Assembly (NCBI RefSeq): GCF_029873635.1 | Contig: NC_080419.1 | Span: forward strand, 79,220,931 to 79,284,930 | Length of the DNA: 64,000 bases | From: Malania oleifera | Lineage: Eukaryota; Streptophyta; Magnoliopsida; Santalales; Ximeniaceae | Direction: 5' to 3' | Part shown: one piece after another, positions 1-60,158 of the stretch | How positions within the stretch are numbered: the first letter of the stretch is position 1 | How the letters are laid out: each line of letters begins with the position of its first letter | Program-made: the position numbers and the translations under genes | Notes under the pieces: generated by a model | What the model saw: the letters and a program-made list of their open reading frames with translations, nothing else | The model's database searches: none | What the model was told of the DNA's origin: nothing

Positions 1-291
1 TTCAAATTTCTCTGCTCGGAAACATCACCATCGATGGATTTACCATGATTTTCTGAAGCTAGCTACTTCTTCAGAAAAACACAGAAGACCATTAAGGGAT
101 TTCTGCCCCCAAACTTGCGAAATACAACTCAGAATTCCTAACAATATCCTAATCTACCCATTCCTATCCTTATCACAACTCAATCCTATACTCTGGTATA
201 AATCATTCCTAACCTAATACTCTAATATTTCCTTATCCAGACGATGTGAATCTAATCACACTTCTGGCTGGACATTGTTCTGATACCACAA
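1..291 (-). mobile_element. Leader and PBS of an LTR retrotransposon running off the left edge
   Basis: On the minus strand the LTR ending at 292 is followed after three bases by TGGTATCAGAAC (277-288), a near match to the initiator-Met tRNA primer site TGGTATCAGAGC. This fixes the element as minus strand, with its body to the left of the window. The remaining bases to position 1 are untranslated leader; I see no gag start in them. Confidence 0.75.
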
Positions 292-2807
292 TGTAACGCC
301 CCGAACCCTTAAACCCGAGTCTGGCGCCTTATACCTAATAAAATCCCTGATATTTCATAAACCAATATATACGCAGCGGAAAACATAAACATAATCTCCA
401 TATAACATAATACCAGAGTTTACTAATTCTAACTACCAACCATAATAAATTAATCATCCACTTGTATTCAAATATATACGTGTCTCCAAAACATTATTCA
501 CAAATACCAGTATGTTTCACAACCGTCTATATCTTATAAAACTTAAACCATAAATCATAAAACATAAAATATACATATCAAAATTAACATAAAAATATAC
601 CATTTTCTCTTTCTCATTACCAAAAATGTTATAAAATCTCGAACTCTCTAAGTTAGATCTCGAGGAAATCCTGAAAAAAATACATTTATATTCGGGTGAG
701 ACACATCTCAGTAAGGGAAGAAACAATATATTAAACTCAGCGTGTGGCCATCATGAGATTATACATATCAGTTTATAATATTTGCAAATCATTAACATAA
801 TTTCCTGAAACCATTTTCTGATCCTAATCAAACACATACATATGTTTAACCCACGAGATTACCCAAGGATAGGGGTAATTACCCGCCCATACAAGTAGCA
901 CCCCTCTACTCTAATACTTAGGTAATCTTAAGGTCACAATTAAAACATACCAGAGCACTCACCTTACTCGGTAAGCCCTCAAGTGTAAGATTAATCTCGT
1001 ACTCACACAGTTCAACAATAGTTTACCGGCAAAGGCCCTAAGGATAGGAAATTCTACCCGCCCATACAAGTAGGTTCCCTTTGCCCTAGTACGTTATGCG
1101 GCTATTGCCACATCTATAGCTACTAGTACACTCGCCTTACTCAGCAAGACCTCAGGCAAAAGGTACGTCTCGCCCAATTGTAACATGTTCTACGTACATA
1201 CATACTTCTAATATCATAATACATCATTTTTTTCTATCATTATTCAATCATACACATCTGTTCATATTCATAGCTTAACATTGCATTGCATTTCATTTTA
1301 AGTGACTCTTTCCCATTTGTATCATTCACGTTTCACATTTCATTTCATTACATTGTCATTTCATTGCATAACGTTTTCATTTCATTCATTTCTACTACAG
1401 CTGCTCTTTAGTCATCATCAGTTAGTCCACATAGAAATGCACTAGAATCTAACACAGCTCCTTTTAACTGTCATCAGTTAGTCCACATAGAAATGAGCTA
1501 GATCTGCTAACATGGCTATCTTTCAGCTATCTTACATTTACATGGTTGCATTTAACATACACAGGCAACATTGTCCATATCACATTTTATTCTCGTTGCT
1601 TTACTTACTTAACCTACATTTCGTACATTTAACATATATTTGCACAGAATCTCATGCCACACAGTTTAACAGTAAAATTCATACATTGCCTGTAAAATAA
1701 GTCAACCAATATTTAACGTTTATATACTGAAAATACCTTTCATTCCTTACATAATTACACTGAAAATAATTTTTCACTTTCATCCGTTCATTTTCGTATA
1801 TACATATCTAATAAAGAGCCCTAAACTCGAAAAAAAATACAATTTAAACAGTTGACATTTTACTCATATCAAAAAATATACATGTACATATAACACAATT
1901 TATTTTTTCACTAAATTCATAAAAATTCTGATTTAATATATATTTTTTCCCTTACTTAATTTTTTAAACTACGCCAACAGGGATCCCGAAAAATACCTGC
2001 GGCACTCACCCGGACCATGAATCAAAAATCCTAATTCCATTAAATTAATCCTAAATAAAATATTATTTTAATATTTCCTAGGGCCATAAATTATAAATAA
2101 ATAAATATACCCTTAAATTTAGCCAAATTGTCAAATTTTTCAAATCCCACTCTCGCTTTAAAGTAGGGCCTAGAAAATCTCAATTGAAAAATTACCTATG
2201 CCAAAATGACGATATCGTTGACTAAGACCCGGTGGTGGTGCCTGATTGTCGATTTAACAGCAGATTTAAAGCAAAATCGAGAAAATGGGAAAAAATTAGC
2301 TTTCCCCAGGAGCAGTGCCTAAGCCGTTCCCATGAAAAATCTGCTCCAGTAGAAATGTCGACAGCGGAACCAGGAATCCAACAACACCTTCCGTTTCCCG
2401 ATCTGCTGCAAACTAGTTGAGAAATTGAGAGAAGGAGAGCGACGGAGACGGAGGAGTGGATGGACGAGCAGGAGACAGAGAAGAAGAGAAGCTGAGAGTG
2501 ACTAAAATCCAAAGAGGCATGAAGAGGTAAGGTTTCAAATTGAATTGGATTTCAAATTGAAATCCAATTCATTTAATTCTATCTTTATATTATTTTATAT
2601 TATATATATACCCATCATATAATTTACTTAATTAATTCAATTTAATAATATTTAATTAATTAATTAATTACTAATTATTCTTTAATTAATTATTTTATTT
2701 TATTTTCATACTTTTTTTTTATTTGTTTATTTAATACCTTAATTTAATAGTGTTTAACCACTTAATTAATTATTAATTTTAATTTATTTTTTTTTCGCGT
2801 TATCACA
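292..2807 (-). repeat. 5' LTR (about 2.5 kb) of the left-edge element
   Basis: Read on the minus strand this block starts TGTGATAACG at 2807 and ends GGGGCGTTACA at 292, giving TG...CA ends, directly followed by a PBS. Its right end falls exactly inside a Copia integrase frame, so 2807/2808 is an insertion junction. The expected target duplication is GTAGC at 2808-2812, but the partner copy lies outside the window. The left third shares blocks with the LTRs at 60673-64000 (the TGTAACRCCCC terminus and a GAGACAYCTCTCAGTAAG block), so these belong to related families. The 2530-2800 part is very AT-rich. Confidence 0.75.
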
Positions 2808-4342
2808 GTAGCCATCAATAAAACTCACAACATAAGCATGTCCTCGTGATGCTACTCTCACCGGCCCCCAAATATCAGAATGTATGTAATTAAGAATACC
2901 TTTCATCTTGTGTATAGTTGTTTTGAGTTACACCTTATTTTGCTTCCCAAAAACACAAAACTTGCAGAATTTCATCTTGCATGTTTGCATACCCCTCAAG
3001 AGCTTCCTTTTGTAAAGTTTTTTCATACCATGCTCACCTATATGCCCTAGCTGCATATGCCACAAGATGGTGTCATCAAATTCAGAATCTACAGTTGCAG
3101 CTCCACCTACAACTGTAGTGCCCAGCAATGCGTAAATGTTCCCATCTAACTTTTGCCCTTTCATCACCATTACATTGCCTTTGTACACCTTCATAACTCT
3201 ACTTTCGAACTTGTAACTGAATCCATTACAGTTCAAAGTGCCTAATGAAATTAGACTCTTCTGTTGGTCTGGAATATGTCTTACATCACATAGAGTTCTT
3301 ACACCACCATCAAACATTTAAATTCGTACATTTCCTATTCCAATGATCTTACATGAAACATCATTGCCCATAAGAACTGAACCTGAATTTACCAACTTGT
3401 AAGTGTTGAACCACTCCTCATTTGGGGTCATGTGATAAGAACATGTCGAGTCTAGGATCCAAGAGTCTATAAGGTGATCCAACCCTAACAAAACTAAACG
3501 CATGTCATTATCATTGCATTATGAATTTCCTTCTTCAACTACATTTGCTGATTTTGAAGTGCTTTTTTGCTTTTTCAGCATTCCTTTTCTTCCATTTCGA
3601 AAACTCTAGTTTTACGTACCCTTTTTTTGCCACACTTAAAATATCAGATATCTTTTTTCTTCTTGGACTGAGATCAGGATTTATTTTGATTCGATCCATT
3701 TCTGAATTTTTCTCTCCCACGTTCATGGTTACCCTTCACCACAAGCCCTTCACCGTGTGAAATTTCATTATTGAATTTACTTCTTTAATGAAAGCCCAAC
3801 AATATGCTTGTCACCTCTTCCAAATTCAGGGTCTCTTTACCCCATGTCAGAGTTATAACCAAGTTCTCATATGTGTGAGATGTTGGTAAGGAATTTAGTA
3901 GCGCCTTTTCATCTTCCTTGAATTTCACATTAACCTACATTAAATCACTTATGATTTGATTGAATGCGTTAATTTATTGGTTCAAATCTGAACCCTCCAC
4001 CATTTGAAGCTATTGTAACTTTTTCTTAAGAAAGAGTTTATTCGTAAGAGACTTAGACATGTACCGGCTTTCAAGCTTTTACCAAACAGCTGCAGGAGAA
4101 TCTTCTTCCATGACGCGATACAGCACGTCATTTGCCAAACAGAATCTGATAATAGCCACCGCCTTTGCCTCCAATTCCTTCCAATTTGCCTCATCCATGC
4201 CTTCCGATTAAGCACCATGCAGGGCCTTCACCATGCCTTGCTACACAAGAAAAGCCTTCACCCTTCTCTACCATTGACCGAAGTTACCAGTTCCATCAAA
4301 CTTGACAACGTCAAATTTCATAGACAAAGTACCTGAAGCCAT
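2808..4342 (-). pseudogene. Copia gag-pol remnant, interrupted in integrase
   Basis: The minus strand shows the Copia order. The gag start is at 4342 (MASGTLSMKFDVVKFDG). A decayed zinc knuckle follows near 3640. The protease motif WILDSTCSYHM is near 3450, with DST where the family has DSG or DSA. The GAG-pre-integrase block is around 2928-3120 (LWHMQLGHIGEHGMKKL and CKFCVFGKQNKV). The start of integrase, DIWGPVRVASRGHAYVVSF, lies at about 2815-2875. The frame is cut at DGY (2808) by the LTR insertion. Stops and frameshifts run through gag, for example after GNFGQW. RT and RNase H are not in the window and presumably lie beyond the inserted element. It cannot encode a working polyprotein. 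Confidence 0.85.
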
Positions 4343-4351
4343 TACAACAAT

Positions 4352-4363
4352 GCACTCATACCA
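4352..4363 (-). other. Primer binding site of the Copia remnant
   Basis: The minus strand reads TGGTATGAGTGC, a degenerate initiator-Met PBS, three bases inside the LTR boundary and just upstream of the gag start at 4342. Confidence 0.6.
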
Positions 4364-4366
4364 ATT

Positions 4367-5224
4367 TGTTGTATAAATTGTGTTTTCTCATGGGAATAAC
4401 AATGCAGCAATCAATGATAAACCAAGAGAGAACACAACCCCGCAATATGTATGAAAGCAAATAACAAGATACAACAACACAAGGAATTATGTTGTTCGAC
4501 AATGCCTACATCCATGGGAGCAATCGGCAAAGAGTTTTACTATCAGGTGTCAAAATACATATACAATACATTCTACATTGCAAATACACCCAAAATGATG
4601 TATATATAAAGTTCCCAAAGGGTTTCCCTCCAAATCCCAACCAACTTAACGTCCCCCTTTCAAAATTCAAAAATCTACGTTGAGTTCCCGAGCCAAATTG
4701 TCGATGGATTAGGCCAAACCATTGACGGTTTTTGACAGAATGCAAATTTTTTGAATTCAATTGTCAAACCATTAGCGATTATCGCCAAACCGGCGACGGT
4801 TTCCCTGGTGCTCCTCAGCACTATGATTTTCCACTATATTCTCTCCTTATACATGCATCCCATTAAGTATATAAGCCACATATCACAATAATTTTCCTAT
4901 GATCTCTCACACCTCTTATGATCTACTACATATGATAAAGAGGATCATTGTCAATTTAAAAGATGAGATGAGATTATAGATGGAGATGCTGCCAAAAGAA
5001 ATATTTTGTGATTCAAGATTCACAATAGAAACACATGTGATAGCCTCCTATGTTCTCCACCCCACATCCTTTCCATTGTCGAACCATCGCTTACAATTGT
5101 ATTGATCCATAGGGTTTTGGCCAACTTGCTCTTTTGCAAGTGGATACTAGGGGGAAATTTCATTGCTACACGATCTCCTATTAAGTGAACCTTTGAACAT
5201 GCTGATTTCACCCAAAGTCCAACA
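4367..5224 (-). repeat. 5' LTR of the Copia remnant
   Basis: On the minus strand the LTR runs from TGTTGGACTTTGGG at 5224 (5227 is also possible) to TATACAACA at 4367, about 858 bp, and abuts the PBS. It contains the block around 4490-4520 (GTTCGACAATGCCTACATCC on the plus strand) that recurs in plant Copia LTRs. The second LTR is not in the window, so no target duplication can be tested. Confidence 0.6.
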
Positions 5225-5754
5225 ACATAAGGATAGCATAATCATTCACAAACATTATCGACTATGAGGATCATAAGAATCTTCTACTAGTTGATAACAT
5301 AGAATAGAAAGAAGAGGCATCTCCCACCATCGACAAAAATTTGAGGACCCTTTAATGACCAACCATACTAATAAGGAAGAAGATTTTGACTCAATCGATG
5401 AATGGAGAATTCAAGAACTCCTTTTTGGTTGAGGATTCCAAGCTTTCTGATGATAAAGGGCTAAGTGATCGTGAGAATGAAGACTATCTAAAAGATCAGA
5501 AGGATTTTAAAAATGATGATTGTATAAACTTAACAAGACCTTGATGATTAAATATAAACTTAGTTTGGATGTTGGAAAATTCATTAGCAAAAATATTGAG
5601 TTAGGCAAGAATCATCCTTTGGCATAGCCTAATCTAGTATCAGGTGACTCTCCTCTACCCTTGATCAGTCAAAACGTGCTCAAAGTCCAATATGCTTTGG
5701 GAGGGGCATAATTTAGAACTAATTTGACTAATTAGGAAATTGTTTGACCTAAGA

Positions 5755-5814
<60 letters not shown>
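5755..5814. repeat. (AAT)n microsatellite
   Basis: About 20 uninterrupted AAT units. Confidence 0.98.
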
Positions 5815-5815
<1 letters not shown>

Positions 5816-5867
5816 TGTTACTACTAATCATTTATAAGAATTAAATGCTACTAAATTGAGTAATTAA

Positions 5868-5950
5868 GGGAGGGCGCATTATTTGTGCAACCTTTGTGCA
5901 CCCACAAAAATGTAACATGTAACTCAAGTAATCGTACACATGGCACACAA
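5868..5950 (+). repeat. Dispersed repeat, copy 1
   Basis: Shares the pattern GCATTATTTGTGCAACCT...TGTAACATGTA...CATGGCACA with 7048-7130, in the same orientation about 1.18 kb away. The family is unknown; it may be one end of an old element or a local duplication. Confidence 0.5.
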
Positions 5951-6377
5951 GAAGTTGACACACATTTAGGCAAGATCTCACACAACTGGATAGGAAGATC
6001 TTAATTCTATACTCAAGACATGAAGACACACTCACCCAATGACACGAATATTGCTCAATTGCCAAGCAATAGATATTGCCTAGTCATTAAGTGACATAGA
6101 ATGCAAGCATTAGGCATGGTCATTCATGGCAATGATAGTTTTGTCAATTATAATAATTAGGTCCTCTCATGTTTAGAAATGACCCAAATTTTGAATAGTA
6201 TTAAATTTTATAAATGACCTTATTTATAATTAGGATCAATGTCTTGAATTATTATTTATAGCTATAAAATTGATGTAGGTTTCACCAAGAAAGGGTATAA
6301 ATGTGTGTAACTTCTATTGTAGGGGAACTCATTTTCACACATAATTTAACTACCCTTATGCTAAAGGGCCTAATTAC

Positions 6378-6378
<1 letters not shown>

Positions 6379-6427
<49 letters not shown>

Positions 6428-6484
6428 ACACACACACACTTTTTTTTTAGTCCCTCCTATTACAACCACCCCCCCCCCCCCCCC
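6379..6484. repeat. Compound (TA)n, (CA)n and poly-C low-complexity block
   Basis: A TA run occupies about 6379-6424, CA units 6425-6440, a T run follows, and an uninterrupted C run occupies 6469-6484. Confidence 0.95.
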
Positions 6485-7047
6485 AATAACATAAATTTAT
6501 TCATCTCCCCCTCTTCCTCCCTCTTTTTTATGAGATTCTATGAATTCTATGATCCCCTTCTTTTAATCTATTTTTTCATTAAGATATCTCTTCAGGAGCA
6601 GGTAATCTATCCCAACACCTCTAAAGGGGGCTAGCATAACAAGTCAAACTTATCAATACTACACTTCAAAACCAATCACCAACCTCCACATCATCAAAAG
6701 TGTGATTGAACCATCAAATATCCTTTTTTTTTTTTTTACTAGCTCAGTGGGACACATCATGCTACCAATACCTAAAGGTGCAAAATAGATCATCAATATA
6801 GACACTATGTCATCGATGCAGCCAAGCTCACTAGTGCATATTTGGTAGTGATTTGGTGACACATTGCTTAAGAAAATCTACATTTGCTCTAAAAAAATAA
6901 AATTGAATATTCTTTAAGGACATAATGAGGCCAAAATTACTGAAACCCCATCCATTAAATAACGAAGCTATTATAACATCACAATGGTCAACTAATATAT
7001 AGATACTATATTTTTTATATTTTTTCACTCATCCAAAAAGGGTAACT

Positions 7048-7130
7048 ATAGGGGCATTATTTGTACAATCTCTGTGAGCTCCCAAAGATGTAATGTGTAG
7101 TCAAATAATTGGACATATGACACATTCCAA
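7048..7130 (+). repeat. Dispersed repeat, copy 2
   Basis: Diverged direct copy of 5868-5950: GGGCATTATTTGTACAAT, TGTAATGTGTA and CATATGACACA align in order with similar spacing. Confidence 0.5.
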
Positions 7131-7750
7131 AGACAAATTGTCTCATAAAGGAAGGTGAATAGAGTCAAATACATTAATGTTCAGCTTAAAAACAAAACAA
7201 TTTTTTTGGTAATAATAGTCTATTATGCAAATAATATTAAGCATATTTTTAATTGACACAAGGAATTAGGGAATTACTTGTAAGTCTAAATTTGAGAAGC
7301 ATCCTTTCAAAATATTCACACAACGTAACCACTGCATAACTTTTGGCACCCACGCCACCTTATCTTCTACCTTCCCTCTCCCGCTCTCACTCCCTCTCTT
7401 TACCGCTATCTCATTCCCTCTTCTTACCTCTTCTAATTTGTTTCCAGTCATCTCCCTTATCTTTTTTTCAATTTCTACGACTTTATATCTTATTTGTCTA
7501 TATCTTATAAGACATTACTTACTTGATAGAGTATCCTACATTTATAGTAAGCAATTTAAGTTTTCACACCACTTACACACCAAATCCCAAATCCAACACT
7601 AGAAATTATTTATTCTAAACACTTGATAACCGTTGGATGCATGCCACTTTGCCTCCTACCATCTACCACTAGATCTTTGCCATGTGGGAAGGTCTTAACC
7701 TTTCATTTGTCCAATCAAATTTGAGATGCTTGTCATAGATCCAAACCCTC

Positions 7751-7950
7751 ATATCATAGCCAAATGGCCGCCACATGTCATCCTTTAAACCATTTGCTAA
7801 AATGAAAGCACTAGATGTTTTTTTCAAAATAAATTTAAAAATTCTTTTAAATATCATAGCCAAATGGCCGCCACATGTCATCCTTTAAACCATTTGCTAA
7901 AATGAAAGCACTAGATGTTTTTTTCAAAATAAATTTAAAAATTCTTTTAA
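7751..7950 (+). repeat. Perfect 100-bp tandem duplication
   Basis: Positions 7751-7850 and 7851-7950 are identical as read, each beginning ATATCATAGCCAAATGG and ending AATTCTTTTAA. Being exact, it is either very recent or an assembly artefact, in contrast to the diverged array around it. Confidence 0.95.
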
Positions 7951-9428
7951 AATCTACAATACACTAAAAATCTGAAGAAAATGTCAAAAATGCAGAAAAA
8001 ATCCATAAAATTCATACAAATAAGAAAATCAGTGAGGGTCCTCAAACTCAAGTTTCAAGAAAATTAGTGGTCAGTTAAAATTGTAGAAAAAACATTTTAA
8101 ATCCTAAAATAAATTCAAGAAAATGCAAATAAAGTCAAAAAAATCACTACCTTTTTTCTAGAGGTCTCACTAGACATCTTGATTAGCATGGGAGTTTTTC
8201 CTTTATTTTGAAAATAGAATTAAATCAATCCAAAAAGAAGCTTAGAGAATGGGCAATTGCGTTCCCTTCAAATTTTTCTAAGGTGATATGAATTGTATAT
8301 GCCAAAATGTAACTCTAAATAATCATAATTTGATGATTCAATATTTATAGACCATTTAGTGTAAATAAACTAGGGAAAAAAACTACTTAAATCAATCCAT
8401 TGATGGAGTTCAGAAGAGACACGATTAAATCCCTGATAACCATTGGATTCACACAAAGTGGCATGATTTTTCCCATCTAATCTCTATCATTGGATTCGTG
8501 GTGCATGCTAAGATCAAGACCTTTCAATTGGATCACCTAGATCTTTGCCTTGTGGCAAGATCTATTCATTTGTGACATCACTCTTTTTTTTTTTTGGAAA
8601 AAGAGGGCGGCACCTCCTAAACTTTTTTAGAAAACCCCTCACTTATGGCGGAAGAAAACCGTGGTTATAATTTTGAGACTTTAGGACAATGAAAACAAAA
8701 TTCCAAAACCCTAAAACTAACTTAACGTTTGTGACATCACTTATGTCACAAATATGTACTCAGATCCAAGCCACCTAATATGTGTCATCCTCCCATATAC
8801 TTTTGAAAAAAAAAAAAATTAACATGGCATGCATTTAAAAATCTAAAAGGTGCATAAAAATGCTTAGAAAATATCATAAATGCCAAAAAATCAAAAAAAA
8901 AATCACAAACTATAAAAATTAGAGAAGGTCCTCATACTCAAGTTCTGAGAAAATTTGAGGTCAATAAAAATTGTGGAGAAATTTTTAGAACCCTAGAAAA
9001 ATCGAAGAAGATTTTAGATAAATTCAAAAGAACTCCATACCTCCTTTTGTAGGTCTTCAAACATATTGATTTGCATTGAAGGTTTTATTTTTCTTTTGAG
9101 AATAACTTTAAATCAATCCACAATGGCAGGTGGAGGGATTATTGCATCCCTTATGGTTATCCTAAGGTGAGATGAACTGCATATGCTTGAATGGAGTTCT
9201 ATATGACCATAATTTGGGGATTCCATATTATAAGGCTGGTTAATCTAAATAAATTGGACAAAATATCATAAAATCAATCCAATGATGAATCTCATATGAG
9301 ATGCAATTGAGTCCATTTGGGTTTTCCTTGTGTGAGATGAAAGGGAGACTGCATCTCTTCAATTTTCCTAAGGTGAGATGATTTTTTGTCCTTGAATAGG
9401 GTAGATATATATGGGATATTTTGAAAGG

Positions 9429-9478
9429 CTCGGTAACTCAAAATCCTCCACACACACACACACACTCACACGCACAAA
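9429..9478. repeat. Imperfect (CA)n repeat
   Basis: CACACACA units interrupted by CTCACACG. Confidence 0.8.
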
Positions 9479-9560
9479 CCTTAAAATCAATGGCAACGAA
9501 ACTCAAAGGAGAAGCAACTGCATCCCTTCAAGTTTTATTGAGGTGAGACAAACATCCCAT

Positions 9561-12350
9561 GAATTCTAGATGGGCACTATGGAATTGAATGCTAAAAGCT
9601 ACTAATTAAAATAAGAAGGTGTTAATTCCATGGCATTTAAATTCAATTTTTTAAAAAATTTAATTAATAAGGTATCATTTGTGGGACAGGTGTGTAGGCT
9701 CACTAGGCCTTACCGTTGCATGACGTACTACCAAACCTTATTATAGCGAAGACCATGACTACCAGCTCCTTGGCCCTTGGTTTAGTTTAGAAATTAATCA
9801 ATTAGCAATAGTTAGGTGATTTAACAACACTGAGCATGAAATTAGAAGATTGATTGCGATCCCATTGACTTATATTATCCCAATATTTCTCATTCCATAA
9901 CTAAATTTTTCATTCTCAAGTTTGTCAGTCTAGCTAGTCATGACTCAATGGAGACCTTTTTCCATTATTTATATGTTGCGACAACCACACTACTTTAAGG
10001 GATTAATGAGAAGTTGAGAAGATAATAGAAAGTCATAATTTTTTTAAACTTTAAAATTAAAATTACATTCATTAAATTGCTTATATACCCACAATCTACA
10101 AATAAGATAATTAAGCTAACTTGTAAAACTAAGTACATATTAAGAAAAATGATTATCCAACAATATGTTGCGCGCAAGAATTTGGTGATTACGGTTGTGG
10201 ATATTTCTCAATTTGAGGGTCGATCAAGGTGGCTCTCACTTCCTCTCTTTTTTTCCCTCTAGCTACAAGGATCTTCCTGGAGGAATCAAACTTTGCCTAC
10301 ATGGTGCATCAATTTGTTAACGCCAAAAATCAAAAGAATGTCCAAGTGACTAGAACAAAATTTATTCGAGGTCCTCGTGATCTATGTCAACAATACTTCT
10401 TCCGACCCCACAATGAGCACCGAATTGTTGCTATCAAAATTCATTGAACTAATTCGCATCCTCAATTTCCTAAAAAATAAGTAGAAAGAGCTTGAAGGAG
10501 CCAAGAAATACTACGAGAGATCTCTCTAATGCTCAAGTTAGAGACCAAAGAAGTAAGGATAAAATATGGCGGCAATGTAAAAATATGTTTTCCCTTTGCC
10601 TTCTATAGGAATCCTTTATAGGTGATGCACCCTTATCGACTTTCAATGCTAGGGACCTTTAATCTGTATGAATTATAAGCCCATAAAGGTCCATGCCTGT
10701 TCATTTTCCCTACTTTGTTTGGGAGTTACCATCCTTTCATCCCTTAAATTTAATTACCTTAAGCTACACGCTTGATGCTAAGATACCTCTTCATTTTGTA
10801 GGTATAGATATTGTTTTATCCTTCATCCTAAAGTTTATCCGAATATGATTCCAAATTTTAGGAACCAACTCTAGTGAAAATCAATGACCATACCCTTTTG
10901 TTCCTTAAAGCTTGTATTTTAATCTATCAGAAAAAAAAATTTAAGTGGGACAGTTTGAAACTAGGCATCAGAGATGGCAAAATCAAGTAAGTTATTGTGA
11001 CTTCATCTTTACCTAGTCCTACTTGTGTAGTCATTAGGATCCAATGAGTTTATAAACGTGCACCAATAAGTGGTAGAATTTAGAAAACTTTTCTTGAATG
11101 ATACAAAAGTTATAACAAAGTTCATTCAATTTTAGATTTCACCTTTCACAAGATAGGTTCTAACATCATTTTTGGTTTGTGAAAATAAAATAGGGTAGGA
11201 GAATGGAACAAAATTTTGAAATGACAAAATTAACTGATAAATCCGATAACGTTTTCTTACATGCCAAACATATAGCAAGTTCTAACTTCCTCATAATCAA
11301 CCCTCATGACCTCTTTATCTTTCTTGTCTCTCTATTTTCTCCTCTATTCTTCAATTCTCTCTCCTGTTTCCCTACCTTATTTTTTATTTTGCCAAATTAT
11401 TGTAAAAAATAAAGTTAACATTTTTACCACGCCTCCAAATAAGTTTTTCAAGAAAAAAGGTTGGTATAATTAATTTGAATATGCAATAAATGGAATGACA
11501 ATCTATACAAGTTTAAAATTTTTTCCAGTACATTAGAGGACCACTAGACCTATGCTATTCAATGGGAGATCTCCCCTCTTCTATGTCATATCCCTTTCTA
11601 CTTTCTCTTAAAGTTGAAAAAAACCAGTAATGCAAAAACCCGAAGCTAACAGTTAAAAAGCCCCTGCAGAACACAACAAAATTACCAATGCATAATTCTT
11701 CTTGGCAGGATCTTGCATCAAGAGGAAGATCCCAAAATTCAAACCTGAGCCAAATGCCAGGCAGGGAGAGCTTACAATGCCAAATCCGACCTATAAACTA
11801 TTAGCAAGAGAAAAATCAAAGGAGGCTAATTGATACTCTTTGTTTTAATCTTTATTCTCTTTCTAACAACCCAACTTTTTCCTCCTCTTTCTATGTTTCT
11901 TTGTAGGGAATCTGGGGTAGCCATTCATCAGGTTGCCAAATAAGAAAACCGTGTTCAATATTTGGAACCGTACATTATAGAAATTTACATGTTACCACAT
12001 GCTTGGAAAAGTTACATAGATTTGAATTTATATGAATTTGAATAAAATATAATGAAAATTTTCATTCAAATCTATACAAATTCAAATTGAAAATCTCAAA
12101 TTTATACTCTTAAAACACAACCTAACAGCAATCAAAGGTCGAAAGGTCCAATCTGCGGACCCTGGACCTTTAGTCATCTAGTCCTCTAGTTGCACCATTT
12201 TTTTGACAAAAAACCCAAAAAGAACTGCAAATGAATTCTTGGGGCAGATTGAAATGACTGACAGTGATTTACAATCGAAAATGCCTATAAAAGTAAAAAT
12301 GCAGAGCACAAAATGGAACTATAACAATTAACAGTTTGAATTCCAAATTA
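9561..12350. other. Intergenic sequence, no supported gene
   Basis: The open frames here are short and have no recognisable homology. At 12080-12126 the sequence ends in AAACACAACCTAA, like the end of the small element at 16576-16723, so a decayed relative may lie upstream of it. I see nothing else. Confidence 0.5.
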
Positions 12351-12590
12351 AGCAGTTTCATTCCATCAAACTTGCTCCAAGTCAAGCACATTGTCGCCAC
12401 TTCAAGGCTCGAGATTCTACAATAAAAACATTATGCATTACCATAGTTTAACTAAAACACCAATCTTTAAATTGACAAAGATAGTGCCATCTTCCTAATC
12501 TTCGCCATCTTCCTAATCTTCCCCTTCCACCAAGCATGCTAGTCATAAAAAAAATGCTCATTTCCCTTTAATATATCCCTGTGATGACTG
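12351..12590 (-). other. Probable 3' UTR and 3' flank of the tocopherol cyclase gene
   Basis: Directly downstream (minus strand) of the stop at 12591. It holds a perfect 18-bp tandem repeat (12486-12503 and 12504-12521, unit GCCATCTTCCTAATCTTC on the plus strand). I see no canonical AATAAA on the minus strand close to the stop, so the poly(A) site is not placed. Confidence 0.45.
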
Positions 12591-59835
<47,245 letters not shown>

Positions 59836-59836
59836 C

Positions 59837-59855
59837 GAGAGAGAGAGAGAGAGAG
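59837..59855 (-). promoter_or_regulatory. CT-repeat in the VTE1 5' leader
   Basis: On minus, a (CT)n run ends one base before the exon 1 ATG context (CTCTCGATGGG). Such pyrimidine repeats are common in plant 5' UTRs. It is length-variable by nature and so may be polymorphic. Confidence 0.6.
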
Positions 59856-60148
59856 TTATTAGATGGAATGAAAGGCCACAGCCAGGGTTGAGAGGGAGAG
59901 ACAGAGTTGCAGAGGATGAAGGAGCAGGCAGCTAGAGGATGGGGAGAGGTGGCGGGGAAAGCTGGAACAGGTGGCTAAGAGGGTGAGACGTTGCGGGAAG
60001 GCTGCAGACCTGTGTTCTCCAAATCCGTCTACCCGCAAATTTGAATTTTTGAGTCGGTAGGGAACACGAAAAAACATGTACTTGTTGTGAAATTGTGGAG
60101 GGGGCCATGTCCCTTCCAATGCTTTAATATTTTTATCCACTCCTACGG

Positions 60149-60158
60149 CTATATAAAG
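60149..60158 (-). promoter_or_regulatory. Candidate TATA box of VTE1
   Basis: CTATATAAAG on plus reads CTTTATATAG on minus, about 315 bp before the ATG. The motif looks more canonical on plus than on minus, so the assignment is tentative. Confidence 0.3.

Larger units (their letters stand above)
5225..7619. other. Intergenic stretch without a recognisable gene
   Basis: I see only short, non-homologous open frames. The stretch includes simple repeats (listed separately) and a pair of dispersed repeat copies. 5300-5620 resembles decayed coding sequence rich in Asp, Glu and Lys codons, but I recognise no family. Confidence 0.5.
7620..9560 (+). repeat. Diverged direct-repeat array, unit about 0.8-0.9 kb plus partial copies
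   Basis: Ordered landmarks recur. GATAACCGTTGGAT (about 7626) recurs as GATAACCATTGGAT (about 8435). GGTCCTCAAACTCAAG (about 8036) recurs as GGTCCTCATACTCAAG (about 8928). A block of about 70 bp (AAATCAATCC ... TTGCATCCCTT ... CTAAGGTGAGATGA) appears near 8222, 9111, 9339 (partial) and 9484. The divergence suggests old tandem duplication. No coding frame or TIR is visible, and the function is unknown. Confidence 0.65.

Noticed and set aside
10229-10447. 72-codon plus-strand frame
   Set aside because: No homology, no splice or promoter context; length expected by chance.
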